Notes: a model not told the origin generated them from the sequence alone. 55,186 nt of DNA from Acidobacteriota bacterium (GCA_003225455.1 QIAB01000036.1:183536-238721), one strand, 5' to 3'. Counted from the first letter of the stretch, positions 33,359 through 43,373 are shown. Made by a program: numbers and translations.

Positions 33359-33435
33359 TGGCGCGCCCTGAGAGATTCGAACTCCCGACCTTCTGGTTCG
33401 TAGCCAGACGCTCTATCCAACTGAGCTAAGGGCGC
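33359..33435 (-). tRNA. tRNA-Arg (anticodon ACG)
   Basis: A 77-base cloverleaf with acceptor GCGCCCT/AGGGCGC, anticodon stem TCTGG/CCAGA enclosing CTACGAA (anticodon ACG), T-loop GTTCGAATC and encoded CCA. Its 3' half is duplicated at 31884-31928. Confidence 0.96.
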
Positions 33436-33622
33436 TATCGAGGACTGTTTCGCTGCGGCGATTTGATTATAACGGAAATTGAGCAAGCAGTAATTGCCCC
33501 TGCCGAGCTCGGTGCAGGACGTGGTCGTCCTTGGGTTCGCCCAGGGTGAGCGTCACGGATCGTGTCAGCGAATGTAAAGTAGCTTGATCTTTTCCAGAGA
33601 CTTGCAATAGAATCCCGGCTCT

Positions 33623-33985
33623 ATGCCGTCGAATGGCTTGAGTGTTGCCCGGTTTGCAGGAGAGATCCACGGCCAGCGTGTGCTCAGTTTTCGCGGACCG
33701 CTGACACTCGATAACCTGTCTTCATTTCAAACCGCACTGCAAACCGAAGGCGCGCCGGTTATCATTGTCGATCTCGCTGAAGTTCCCTACGTCGACTCCG
33801 CCGGGCTCGGATCGCTGGTTGGCACTTATGTTTCCCGCCACAAAGCGGGAAAGCAGATGATCTTGACGGGAGTGAATGATCGCGTCTTGAGGCTGTTTGA
33901 AATTACCGGAGTCGAGCCGCTTTTTCTGATGTTCCCCAGCATCGATGGCGCCATCGATGCCCTCACACACCCGGCCAGCGCTTAG
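33623..33985 (+). CDS. STAS-domain anti-sigma factor antagonist
   Basis: A 120-residue single STAS domain. The conserved segment VPYVDSAGLGSLVGTYVS carries the serine that is phosphorylated by the partner kinase in SpoIIAA/RsbV proteins. The frame LSFRGPLTLDNLSSFQTAL and the C-terminal LFEITGVEPLFLMFPSIDGA are also typical. It probably takes part in a partner-switching cascade controlling a sigma factor or another output; no RsbW-type kinase or phosphatase is seen nearby. It ends 23 bases before the convergent NTF2-like gene. Confidence 0.92.
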   Translation: MPSNGLSVARFAGEIHGQRVLSFRGPLTLDNLSSFQTALQTEGAPVIIVDLAEVPYVDSAGLGSLVGTYVSRHKAGKQMILTGVNDRVLRLFEITGVEPLFLMFPSIDGAIDALTHPASA

Positions 33986-34007
33986 CAAGAAAACGTACGA
34001 CATACGT

Positions 34008-34538
34008 TTACTGCTTCTTTTCCACCAGGCTGGTGTGACTGGCCACGCACCGCCACATCGTATCCTGGTAAGCCCAGGTATCGGTGAAGCGGCCGTAGTG
34101 CTCGAAGGGCTTGCGCTTATAGGAACCTTTGGTGTGGTACCTGCCGATAACAACGGCCATGTTCGGGTAAGAAAAAACCTTCATCCCCTCGTTGGTGATC
34201 AGTGTGGCGCGATACGTGGGATCTCTCAAGTCGGCGAGAAACTGGGCCTTGTTCATTACCGTGCCGTCGTAGTCGGTGTACACAAAGGTATCGCTGACTA
34301 GGCCGTCGAGAGCTTTAGAGTCATGATGCAGTTGAGCCTGATTCCAGGCGTTCTCCAAAGCCATCAGCTTGCTTTCGTGGATGGAGGAATCTGCAGGGCT
34401 TGACCGGGCCGAGAGCGAAATCACCGTTAATAGAACGCAACCGGCAAATGTGATCTTCACAAGGTTTGGAAGAATCGCTCTGCAAAGTCTCACAATGTTT
34501 GCCTCGGCTGTCAAAGGCAAACGCAACCGTGGAACCAT
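34008..34538 (-). CDS. Exported NTF2-like (DUF4440) protein
   Basis: A 176-residue protein from the ATG at 34538; the frame is open much further upstream, but that is antisense to the ligase gene. A hydrophobic segment at about residues 28-45 (LVKITFAGCVLLTVISLSAR) is a probable signal peptide; a GTG just before it could be the real start. The mature domain is NTF2-like: ALENAWNQAQLHHDSKALDG, LVSDTFVYTDYDGTVMNKAQ, FSYPNMAVVIGRYHTKG, GRFTDTWAYQDTMWRCVASH. DUF4440 domains form a cone-shaped pocket, but no catalytic role can be assigned. It is divergent from the ligase gene, 78 bases apart. Confidence 0.82.
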   Translation of the reverse strand: MVPRLRLPLTAEANIVRLCRAILPNLVKITFAGCVLLTVISLSARSSPADSSIHESKLMALENAWNQAQLHHDSKALDGLVSDTFVYTDYDGTVMNKAQFLADLRDPTYRATLITNEGMKVFSYPNMAVVIGRYHTKGSYKRKPFEHYGRFTDTWAYQDTMWRCVASHTSLVEKKQ

Positions 34539-34616
34539 AATGGCAACTGGAAGGGTTTTCCGGGGCAACCCATTATTCGCTGGTACAGCGGGCGGCTTGG
34601 CTCCGGCATCGAAACG

Positions 34617-35765
34617 ATGATGCGCGAAGTGAAGGGCAAAACAAAGGCCGCGAAAGTCGCATCCGGCGCCGTTCCCGCGGAAGCTCTGGAACAAAGCTTT
34701 CCGCACATCCGCCTGCCGATTCAGCCGCCCTATCCACCTGCTGAAGCAAGATCTGTCGCTGAGATTCCCAGCGGCGAGAGCTGGCTCTATGAACCCAAGT
34801 GGGACGGTTTCCGCTGCTTGGTATTTCGGAGCGGAGATCAAGTGCTGCTGCAATCGAAAGCCGGCCAGCCACTGGGGCGATATTTTCCCGAGCTCGTCGC
34901 CGCTCTGCGCAAGCTGCCGCACTCGCGTTTTGTGCTGGACACGGAGATTGTCATCTTCTCCGGCGAGCAGCTTGCCTTCGATGATCTGCTGATGCGCATT
35001 CATCCTGCCGAATCGCGCATTCGCAAGCTTTCGTCTGAATCCCCCGCCACGCTGATGTGTTTCGACCTGCTGGTGGATAACCATGGCAAGCTGCTCACGA
35101 AGTTGTCGCTGGCCGAACGGCGGACAAGGCTGGAGGAATTCTTCGACGATTTGTCGACAAAAGGCATGCTTCGTCTTTCGCCTGCTTCACGCGATCGACG
35201 GCAAGCAGAAAACTGGATGCGCGAATTGGGTGCGATGGGTCTGGATGGAATTATCGCCAAGCGACTCGATGAGCCTTATCACAGCGGCGAGCGCACGGGC
35301 ATGGTCAAAGTCAAACGAATTCGCACGGCAGATTGCGTTGTGGGAGGCTTTCGTTACGCGGAAAAGGGCGGAGGCATCGGCTCACTGCTGCTCGGGTTGT
35401 ACAACGAGCAGGGACTGCTCGATCACGTGGGTTTCACTTCGAGCTTCAATGCAGAACAACGCCGTGAACTAAAGAAAATCGTCAAGCCGCTGATCGCGGT
35501 GCCGGGATTCACCGGACGCGCTCCCGGCGGTCCCAGCCGCTGGAGCACCAGGCGCTCCGCCGAATGGCAACCGCTCAAGCCGAAATTAGTCTGCGAAGTG
35601 CAGTACGACCACTTCTCCGGCGGGCGCTTCCGCCACGGGACGAAATTTCTGCGCTGGCGTCCGGAGAAGAAGCCGCGGCAGTGCACGTTCGAGCAGGTGA
35701 GGGCAACTGCTAAAAGCGCCGCGCAAAATACGGGCGAACTACTGCCGCAAGCGGTGGCTAGCTGA
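34617..35765 (+). CDS. ATP-dependent DNA ligase (LigC/LigD ligase-domain type)
   Basis: A 382-residue protein with nucleotidyltransferase and OB-fold domains. Motif I is EPKWDGFRCLVFRS, whose Lys is adenylylated, then motif III RFVLDTEIVIF, motif IV GLDGIIAKRLDEPYH and motif V GMVKVKRIRTADCVV. The OB fold ends with VCEVQYDHFSGGRFRHGTKF and LRWRPEKKP. There is no polymerase or nuclease domain, so it is a stand-alone ligase like mycobacterial LigC, accessory to the main NAD-dependent enzyme. Tandem ATGs (34617, 34620) leave a one-residue ambiguity. A role in non-homologous end joining or base excision repair is plausible; no Ku gene is nearby. Confidence 0.92.
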   Translation: MMREVKGKTKAAKVASGAVPAEALEQSFPHIRLPIQPPYPPAEARSVAEIPSGESWLYEPKWDGFRCLVFRSGDQVLLQSKAGQPLGRYFPELVAALRKLPHSRFVLDTEIVIFSGEQLAFDDLLMRIHPAESRIRKLSSESPATLMCFDLLVDNHGKLLTKLSLAERRTRLEEFFDDLSTKGMLRLSPASRDRRQAENWMRELGAMGLDGIIAKRLDEPYHSGERTGMVKVKRIRTADCVVGGFRYAEKGGGIGSLLLGLYNEQGLLDHVGFTSSFNAEQRRELKKIVKPLIAVPGFTGRAPGGPSRWSTRRSAEWQPLKPKLVCEVQYDHFSGGRFRHGTKFLRWRPEKKPRQCTFEQVRATAKSAAQNTGELLPQAVAS

Positions 35766-35796
35766 CCAAAAGCGACGGTCAGCCTGTCAACACTCC

Positions 35797-38700
35797 CTAC
35801 TGAATCTTGAGCGTGAAGCTTGCTGTATGCGTCAGCGATCCACTGCTCGCAGTTACAGTCACGTTGTAACTTCCTTGTGGCGTTCCGGGATCACCACCAC
35901 CACCGCCGCCTCCACCACCACCGCAGCCAAGTCCCACAGCTAACGATGTGATCATCGCAACTGTGAAAAGTATTCGCACTGGTTTCTTCCCGCGAATGCC
36001 TGGAAGCAAAAAAAATCCGGCGAAAAGGAATCCCAGGGTTGCGGGCCATTTGTGATGTGTTGCCGCGTGAAGCATCAGGGCCGCATGCGGCGCGGCTGCA
36101 CTGATCGTCACAAACGTAGAACCGGTTCCGGTAACCGAAGCGGGACTGAAGCTGCAGCTACTTTCACGCGGCAAGCCGGCACAGGAGGCAGATGTAAAGT
36201 TGATGGTTCCCGCGTAGTTAGACTGGCCACCGATCTGTAACTGCTCCCCTCCCTGCCCGCCGCGGATGACAGTCACAGTCAAGGCGGTGGCAAATAGCCC
36301 GAAGTCATTGCCGGTGACGGTGACGTTAGCCGAAGAGCCTTGGCTCGACGGGTAGTTGGAATCTCCGCTGTACGCGGCTACAAAGCTGTCATCAACCGTA
36401 GGATTGAAGGTGATTTTCGCCTGAAGATCCAGGTTGCCGTTAGCGTCTGTGACTGTGGCATAGGAAACTGTGCCCGAGATCGCTCCCGCTGTGCCGCCGC
36501 TAAAAGCTACTGTTCCTGTTGGAGCCAGGCTCTTGCTGCTACCCATCACGGTTGCCGTAAGCGTCAAGCTTGTACCTGCGGTTACGTTGAAGGATGACGG
36601 CGCTACAAGTACCGCCGGAGCTGGGAACTGCGCTTTCACAGTCGTAGGCGGCGAGGTTGACCCGCTGTAGTTCGTATCGCCGCTGTAGGTAGCTGTGAGT
36701 GTATAGCTTCCGGGCGCGGAAACGGTTGTACTCAGAGAGGCGCCTAAAGACGGTTGAGAATTCGGCGAGCCTGCAACAGGTGAATAGGAAACGCTGCCAC
36801 TCAGCGGATTCCCATTAGCGAGAAACTGCACCGTCCCTCCTGGTGCCGCACCAAAACCTTGTGAATTTACGGTCACTGAAATGCTGAAAGGCACACCTAC
36901 AGTTATAGAGCCGCCGGTATAAGGAGCTGTCATGGTTGTGGCTGCGGGAGTGATGGTTACTGCATCGCTGGCCGTGCTGGAGTTAAAGCTACTGTTCCCC
37001 GGGTAGCTGGCTTGCAAATTATGCGAACCGCCCGAAAGTTGGATGAGCTGATCTTCCGTGTAGCCATAGCTGTTAAGCGCGAATGTCATTCCATCAAGTG
37101 TGGCGCTGTTATCGGTTAAGTTGATTGCACCTGTCGGGCAGGCAGATTCCCCTATCGGATTCGGAGAACAAACAATACCTGACGAATTAGTAACATCGAT
37201 CCGCAATAGGTAGGGTGAGCCGTACACCGCAGTCGTGGCGTTGGGGTTGACCAATGCGCCTGTGTTTGGATTAAAAGTGATCAGCCTGGGGAATACCTGA
37301 CTTGCCTCTTTGTTGACCGTAACGCTAATCGGCGCAGAATCGCTGGCCGCGTAGGTTCCGTCGCCTGCGTAGTGCGCGACGACATTATAAGACCCGCCCG
37401 GCAGCAGGTTCGTCGTTCCAGAAGCTGCGCCGTTCACTAGCCGGAAACCATCGATCCCCAAATTGCTATTGTTAGGACCGCCGATCAGAGAGACATCGCC
37501 GGTTGGTGCCGCTCCAGAACCTGATTGTGGAGCAACCGTCACGCTTACGTTCACTGCCTGGCCGTGCGTAACTGTGGCGGGAGAAAGCGCTGTAAACGTG
37601 GTTATAGATTGTTTCAGGCTCTGGGTCACCGAGCTCCACTTGTTCACTAGGTTACTAGCATTCACGGAGCCCAATCCAGTGGCCAGGTCGTAGCCCGCTG
37701 TTGTGCTATATCCCGACAGCACACCAAACTGATGCGCGCTATTCGAAGTAGTGCAATTGGGTTTGCCCTTCGCGCAGGGCATTGCGATAGTCCCTTGAGT
37801 GATGTCGTTGAAGACACAAGTGCTCGCGGGACCGACGCTCGAATTCAACTTGAAGTGTTCTGCTGCGCCGCGAGCTTGTAGAAAACGTAATTGGCGTTGC
37901 CTTGGCGGGACTGCATTTGCTGGTTGACCAAAGCCATGATTCCGGCAAACGCTGGCGATGCAATTGACGTGCCGCCAAAGCCTGCAAACGCATTCAGGTT
38001 GCAAGTGCCGCCAGTCAGGTCCGAGTCGCAAACAATGTAGAAATTGCCCAAAAACCCATCACTCGCAAAACAGCGATACGTCGGGCAAGTCGCGTTTGCC
38101 ATCGCTCGGAACACCCGGCCCAGTCTGCCAAGATGGTTTAGGGTATCCTCCCGAGCAGGTTCCCAGCTGTTGGCTGTTTGTGGTGCAGTTGCTGGCGCCT
38201 CCGCCCGCACCGATCGTAAACACCAGTCCCAAGAGATTTGGATCGTTGCAGTTGGTTTCGGCATTTGTGCTAAAACCGATCTGGCTGAACAGGAAATTCG
38301 TGCATGAATCGTCCCAGGTGATCTCAGGAATATAACCTTTGGCCGAGGCTTGCGTCGTTGGGTCGTTGCTGGTGTTCCAATAGGTTTGTGGGTTGAAGGG
38401 GTCGTTGAAGTCGGTTCCGCCCACTGCGACATTGAAGGGTGTGGAAGCGATGCCATTCACAGCTAATCCAAGTTGCGCCGGCTGGGGCACAAAGCCACGA
38501 TTGCGGTCGCATCCAGCCGAGCCGCTATCACCGCTGGAGATGAATACGGTAATGCCCTGGGCGGCTGCTTGTTGCCAGAGCGCAGCATAGAATTGATTGC
38601 CGGAAGTACCAAAGGCAAGTTCGCATGCTCCGTAGCTTTCGCTCATCACCGGAGCAAGATTGCTGTCCACAATGTACACGGCGGAAAGATCGACGCCGTC

Positions 38701-39711
38701 GGTCGTTTCGGTAGATTCCGAAGTTACGAACTTGATTTTCGCGTTCTTAGCTACTGCGCCGGACCACTGAACATCGATGTCTGCTTCGGGTTCATCCCCG
38801 TTAATGCCGGGGTCGGGTCCATTGAGAATAATCTCAGGATCATTGGCTGGAAGGCCGAACAGGCTACGGAAGTCTCGCGCATCCTGAATATGAATATTAG
38901 TCCTGCCCACGATTGCAATAGTCTCCCCAATTCCATCGATGCCGGCATTCCAAAGTGGCAGGACGTTGTAGATTGCGGCAAAATCGTAGGGCACCAGCGC
39001 GTAACAATTGTTGTCCAGATCACACCCGCCTGGAAATGTGAACTGCGGCTGTGCTCTCTTCAGTTGCTTGGTTGCTTTTGAGTACATCCCGACAAAATGG
39101 TTCATCGGCTTTTTATAGAAGTTATGTAGTGTGTGCACCCCCGCCACCACCGGCGCCAGCGCTGATGGAATTTGCGGATCGCTGGCGTTGGCCCAGTGCT
39201 CTTCTCCCTTCACCACAAATTTGTGGATCGAGGTATGCAGCGCTTCCTGGACTTGCGCGGCGGTGCCGGAAAATTCGATTACAGTTCGTCCCTTGGTCAC
39301 CTGCCCTATCTGGAAACCGTGCATTTGCAGCCACGAAGTCACGGTCTGAATATCCTGATCCGCTGGGCCGAACTGCCGTCCGAATTGCTCGGGCGTCAGC
39401 CACTTGTGATAGTTGGACGAGGCTTTGTCTTGTTGGTCGTCGAGCAGCTTGCGCAGCGCCGATTCCTGCTCCTCGCTGCGCTTCAAAACCAGCAACATGC
39501 GCTGCATGAGCAGATCAGGCGGAGCCGATCCATGATCGGATTGTGGGCGCACTAACGGGTGCGTGTTGCCTTTGAGAGTGACGAGTTGCGTCTCATCCAC
39601 GGGGTGGACGATGAGCGGCTGAATGTTATTTTGCGCGGTGGCAAGCGCGGCGACGATGAGCAGACCTAGAACAACTGAAACGCGGGCCAGAGCAGCAGGG
39701 GCCGGATGCAT
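35797..39711 (-). pseudogene. S53 (sedolisin/kumamolisin) peptidase with Ig-like repeats, two compensating frameshifts
   Basis: The ATG at 39711 has AAGGAG seven bases upstream and is followed by a signal peptide (LGLLIVAALATAQN). Order: pro-kumamolisin activation domain; S53 catalytic domain with EADIDVQWSGA (Glu/Asp pair), FISSGDSGSAG and GGTSIASPAFAGI (catalytic Ser); four or more bacterial Ig-like repeats (TYSGDTNYSGSTSPP type); a hydrophobic segment and a Gly-rich C-terminus. One extra T in CTGTTTTGC (38067-38070) shifts the frame and one missing base near 37862-37868 restores it, so the segment with the catalytic Ser is read out of frame. The 3915-base span is a multiple of three. If the shifts are errors, it is a secreted acid protease of about 1304 residues. 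Confidence 0.85.
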
Positions 39712-40195
39712 AGACTTCTCCTTACTGTCTTCACACCAGCCCGTCGCGCGCACCAAGGCACGGAGAACCCCAAGGCAAGAGCGAATTAGACGAGCCCCCT
39801 CGTCGTACTTCGTCCAACGCGTCAACCAGCCTTGCGCCATGAACCCGAGTGGCGGCGGGTAGCATGGGCCGGTTGTGGGCCGACATCATACCCTATTCTG
39901 AAAGAATGTAAAGGTATGTTCCTGGTTACCGATCAAGTGAACAACATTCTGACGAATCAGGCGAAAGCGCAAAGAATTGCTCTATCTCGTGCCCGAGTCT
40001 ATGGTTCGCGCCCGCCTACAGTCCGCTCACGTCTCACTTACAGGAAACTCCGTATAGCCAAAAGTCAATGAGTTAAGCGATGTTGTCAATTTGTGTCAAC
40101 CTGCTGATTCGCTTCACTTACAGGCTGCTGAACATCCTGTGATCTGAGATTTAGCCGTCTTGTCAAAAATGGTAGGAGCGGAGGCTCCCAGGGCG
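39712..40195. other. Divergent intergenic region
   Basis: About 480 bases between the S53 gene and the response-regulator gene; it should hold promoters for both. Two copies of TCACTTACAGG (near 40034 and 40115) and TTGTCAATTTGTGTCAA are visible. A 79-codon frame at 39832-40071 has no ribosome-binding site or family similarity. Confidence 0.5.
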
Positions 40196-41443
40196 ATGCA
40201 GCCCGTCCGAATTCTCATTGCCGACGATCACGAAGTAGTCCGGCGCGGGGTTCGATCTCTCTTGAAATCGCGCGCGGATTGGGAAGTGTGCGGCGAGGCC
40301 GTCGACGGCCGCGATGCGGTGCAAAAAGCGAAGGAACTAAATCCCGACGTCATTGTGATGGACATCGGCATGCCCTATCTCAATGGCCTGGAGGCTGCAC
40401 GCGTCATTCGCAAAGAAGTTCCACAGTCTGAAATCCTGATCCTCAGCCAGCACGAAGCTGCAGAAATGCGCCCCGCGGCACTGCAGGCTGGCGCGCGCGA
40501 ATACATTACAAAATCTGACGTCGCCCGCGATTTGCTGGCGGCGGTCGAATCACTCAGCCGGCAGGTTGTGGCCCCCGGTTCGAGCCAACAGCTTAAAACC
40601 TCCGTGCCTACAAATGGAGGAGGGAAAATTCCGTCAGGGATCAGCACCAGCGAGGTCGCGCTGCAGAAGCGGCCTGAGGAGGAGAGGGCCTGGCTCGCGT
40701 CCATCGTGGAATCATCCGACGATGCCATCATTTCCAAGAATCTGGACGGAATCATCACAAGCTGGAATGCCGCCGCAGAACGCATCTTCGAGTACACGGC
40801 AGAAGAGGCGGTTGGACAACCGGTTAAACTGATTATCCCTGTTGAGCGGCATGAGGAAGAAAACCGGATTCTGGACCGGCTAAGAAACGGCGAGCGCATT
40901 GACCATTACGAAAGCGTCCGGGTTAGCAAATCCGGGAGGCGAATCGATGTTTCGCTGACCATTTCACCGGTGAGGAATGCCGAAGGCAAAATCGTGGGTG
41001 GATCGAAAATCGCGCGTGATATCACGGAACGTAAACAGGTTGAAGAAGCGCTTCGAAGGATACACGATGAATTGGAACTTCGGGTCCGGGAGCGGACGGC
41101 CGAGCTCGAGCGGCGCACTATGCAAGTGCTGGAGCAGGCTGAACTCCTCGACCTCGCGAATGACGCAATCTTCGTGCGCAATCTGGACGGCAGGATTACG
41201 TATTGGAATCGGGGCGCGGAGCGACTCTATGGGTGGGCTCGATCAGAAGTGCTGGGAGAACTAATTGACGATTGCCTCAAGACCCGATTTCCGCGGCCGT
41301 TCTCCGAGATTGCGGCGGAAATATTGCGCACTGGCAGTTGGCAAGGCCGGCTGATCCATTCCACAAAGGGTGGACAGCGAGTCACGGTCGCGAGCCGCTG
41401 GTCTCTCTGGTCACGGGACGGAAAGCCCCTCGGCTTCCTCTAG
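40196..41443 (+). CDS. Receiver-PAS-PAS signalling protein, N-terminal part of a split hybrid sensor
   Basis: Started at the ATG at 40196 (MQPVRILIADDHEVVRRGVR), behind GGAGG; a TTG at 40160 adds 12 residues. A NarL-type receiver domain (residues 1-115) has acidic Asp10-Asp11 and phospho-acceptor Asp56 in VIVMDIGMPYLNG. Two PAS domains follow (WLASIVESSDDAIISKNLDG, IITSWNAAAERIFEYT; then LLDLANDAIFVRNLDG, ITYWNRGAERLYGW), joined by a coiled coil (ELELRVRERTAELERRTMQV). It stops at a TAG in DGKPLGFL where homologous PAS tails continue E-x-NTDIT. The next gene carries the matching kinase half, so this looks like one broken gene. Confidence 0.85.
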   Translation: MQPVRILIADDHEVVRRGVRSLLKSRADWEVCGEAVDGRDAVQKAKELNPDVIVMDIGMPYLNGLEAARVIRKEVPQSEILILSQHEAAEMRPAALQAGAREYITKSDVARDLLAAVESLSRQVVAPGSSQQLKTSVPTNGGGKIPSGISTSEVALQKRPEEERAWLASIVESSDDAIISKNLDGIITSWNAAAERIFEYTAEEAVGQPVKLIIPVERHEEENRILDRLRNGERIDHYESVRVSKSGRRIDVSLTISPVRNAEGKIVGGSKIARDITERKQVEEALRRIHDELELRVRERTAELERRTMQVLEQAELLDLANDAIFVRNLDGRITYWNRGAERLYGWARSEVLGELIDDCLKTRFPRPFSEIAAEILRTGSWQGRLIHSTKGGQRVTVASRWSLWSRDGKPLGFL

Positions 41444-41463
41444 CTTAACACTGCGCCCACCAG

Positions 41464-42180
41464 ATGCGCGTAGAAGAGAGTTTGCGCACTATGTCCGGGC
41501 GGCTGTTGCAGATGCAGGATGAAGAACGCCGCCGCATTGCCCGTGAACTCCATGACAGTGCTGGTCAGATGCTTGTGGCTTTGGACATGAATCTCACTGC
41601 CATTCGAGAGGAGAGCAAGAATCCTAGCGCCAAGGCAGCTCGCGCCTGCGCTGAGAGTCTTGAGTTGGTTCAACAGATGTCGAATGAACTGCCCACCATC
41701 TCGCATCTGTTGCACCCGCCGCTGCTGGACGAGGCTGGTCTCCCATCCGCAATCCGCTGGTTTGTAGAGGGATTTGCCGAGCGCAGCAAGATTCCCGTCG
41801 AACTGGAACTTTCAGAAGACTTGGGACGGCTCTCGCCGGAATCGGAAACTACAGTCTTCCGTATCGTTCAGGAGAGTTTGAGCAACATTCACCGTCATTC
41901 CCAAAGCCCAAAGGCCTCAATTAGGATCTGCCGCACTCCAAGCGAGGTGAGGGTCGAAGTAAGTGATTCCGGCAAGGGCATGCCGGCTGGGGTGCAGAAT
42001 GGCCCTACCGGATCGCGCAGACCGGGCGTCGGCATAACTGGAATGCGGGAAAGGCTTCGGCAGCTAGGCGGTTATTTGGAGATCAGCTCCAGAAAGACTG
42101 GCACTACTGTCCTGGCGGTGTTACCCCTTGGATGCTCTTCAGTCGAAGATGTCAGCCAGGCCGTGAAGCTCGCATCCTAA
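41464..42180 (+). CDS. HisKA_3 histidine kinase, C-terminal part of the split hybrid sensor
   Basis: A 238-residue protein from the ATG at 41464. The dimerisation/phosphoacceptor domain is of the NarX/DesK type with His30 in EERRRIARELHDSAGQ. The HATPase_c domain has the N-box IVQESLSNIHRHSQ, G1 VEVSDSGKGMP and G2 GVGITGMRERLRQLGG. It begins RVEESLRTMSGRLLQMQ, the usual linker after a PAS domain. No Shine-Dalgarno site precedes it, and one missing base plus a TAG separates it from the upstream REC-PAS-PAS frame. Translation might reinitiate, or the gene may be inactive or mis-sequenced. Confidence 0.85.
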   Translation: MRVEESLRTMSGRLLQMQDEERRRIARELHDSAGQMLVALDMNLTAIREESKNPSAKAARACAESLELVQQMSNELPTISHLLHPPLLDEAGLPSAIRWFVEGFAERSKIPVELELSEDLGRLSPESETTVFRIVQESLSNIHRHSQSPKASIRICRTPSEVRVEVSDSGKGMPAGVQNGPTGSRRPGVGITGMRERLRQLGGYLEISSRKTGTTVLAVLPLGCSSVEDVSQAVKLAS

Positions 42181-42575
42181 ATCTATAAAATGTGGCGTCC
42201 GGGCTCCACTGCAACGGCGAAATTTTAGGCCCAAATAAGAAGCGCCCCCGACTCTTAAGAGTCGCAGGACGCCCGAACAGCCCTCCCCCAGAACTGCTCG
42301 ATCAGGAAGATATTCCTGAAATCCACCCGTGTAAATCCCCCGTTCGTGCTAAGTTCATACCACGAAAATGCTAGGGCAGCAGGGTGGAGAGGAGACCCGC
42401 TTGCTGCAAACCCTTGTTGAAACTATGCATAGGTTTGCACCTCACTAGTTATTGCGCCACCGGAATTGTTCAGGTAAGTTGCTTTGAAATCACCCGTTTG
42501 AGAATCTATCCCTTTTGGAATTTCGGGTGCAGGTAATTAGCAGATTCCGCTGTCGAAAAAGCCCAGGGAGGAAGT
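42181..42575. other. Intergenic region with a nested palindrome
   Basis: About 395 bases upstream of the PEP-CTERM gene. CGACTCTTAAGAGTCG (42250-42265) is a perfect 16-base palindrome, and GGCGTCC (42193-42199) can pair with GGACGCC (42267-42273) outside it. There is no T-run, so it is not a clear terminator; the rest shows nothing recognisable. Confidence 0.6.
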
Positions 42576-43085
42576 ATGAGAAAAGTAGCTCTGTTGGTTG
42601 TTTTGGCGCTGGCGCTGCCAGTTGCAGCTTTTGCAGACAGCAGCACGGATTTCGAGAACCTCGGGAGCATCGGGAGCACCGCTACGGTCTCGACGCTGAC
42701 GCCGGCGGCGGGTGGTACTCTTACGCTCACGTCTGCTCTTTCCGGGGGGGCCAGCGGAACGTTAAGCCTCACTACCGGCACTTTGACCGCAACCGCATTG
42801 GCGGGTGTTTTCACTTTCACCGGCGGCTCATTTACTATCACAGATTCTAGTAACAAGACGCTTTTCAGCGGAACTTTCACCAGCGGCAGCCAACTTACGG
42901 TGGTGGGCAAGGCAATTTTCATCAACGGGGTGATGGGCAATAACGTCACGGGTCAAGTCATTGCTGGCGGCATTGTGAGCGGCGATACAGTCGTAGTGAC
43001 TCCTGAGCCTGGTACCCTCGGCCTGCTTGGCACCGGCTTAGTAGGAATTGCTGGGCTTGTCCGGCGAAGATTTAAGGCTGCATAG
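42576..43085 (+). CDS. PEP-CTERM sorting-domain surface protein
   Basis: A 169-residue exported protein with GGGAGGAAGT directly before the ATG. Signal peptide: MRKVALLVVLALALPVAAFA. The mature part is rich in Thr, Ser and Gly with beta character (TLTLTSALSGGASGTLSLTT, GVFTFTGGSFTITDSSNKTL). The C-terminus is a textbook PEP-CTERM signal: VTPEPGTLGLLGTGLVGIAG then LVRRRFKAA, that is PEP, TM helix and basic tail. Such proteins are cut and anchored by an exosortase (EpsH), which is not in this window. A strong terminator follows, so the gene is monocistronic. Confidence 0.92.
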   Translation: MRKVALLVVLALALPVAAFADSSTDFENLGSIGSTATVSTLTPAAGGTLTLTSALSGGASGTLSLTTGTLTATALAGVFTFTGGSFTITDSSNKTLFSGTFTSGSQLTVVGKAIFINGVMGNNVTGQVIAGGIVSGDTVVVTPEPGTLGLLGTGLVGIAGLVRRRFKAA

Positions 43086-43118
43086 TCAAGAACCCCGGTT
43101 AGCGCTCTCCTTCCACGT

Positions 43119-43145
43119 AAAGCCCCGCTTCGCAGCGGGGCTTTT
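43119..43145 (+). terminator. Rho-independent terminator
   Basis: AGCCCCGCTTCGCAGCGGGG followed by CTTTT, 34 bases after the PEP-CTERM stop. The stem is GC-rich and the loop short. Confidence 0.9.
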
Positions 43146-43373
43146 AAATTAACTCAACTCTCGTCACCTCTTGGTCAGGGCAAATGGGCCTGCCGAGCCG
43201 CGCTGCCGATCGCCTGCCAAGACTCTGCCTGCCTATCGCGAATATTTTCATCCGCTTCGAGCCAGAATTGAATCCTGCGCTGCACCATCCGGCGATTACT
43301 CCGGTAATCTCGCTGCGGGCAAATCCAATTGACGCTTCAAGCGTTCGTCCTTACATTCGCCCCAGGGGGTTGT

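Noticed and set aside
39832-40071. Plus-strand 79-codon frame upstream of the response regulator
   Set aside because: No ribosome-binding site, no similarity and it spans the promoter region.
41430-41470. Stop-codon readthrough or programmed frameshift in the hybrid sensor
   Set aside because: A TAG and a separate frame change both intervene and there is no slippery sequence with a downstream structure.
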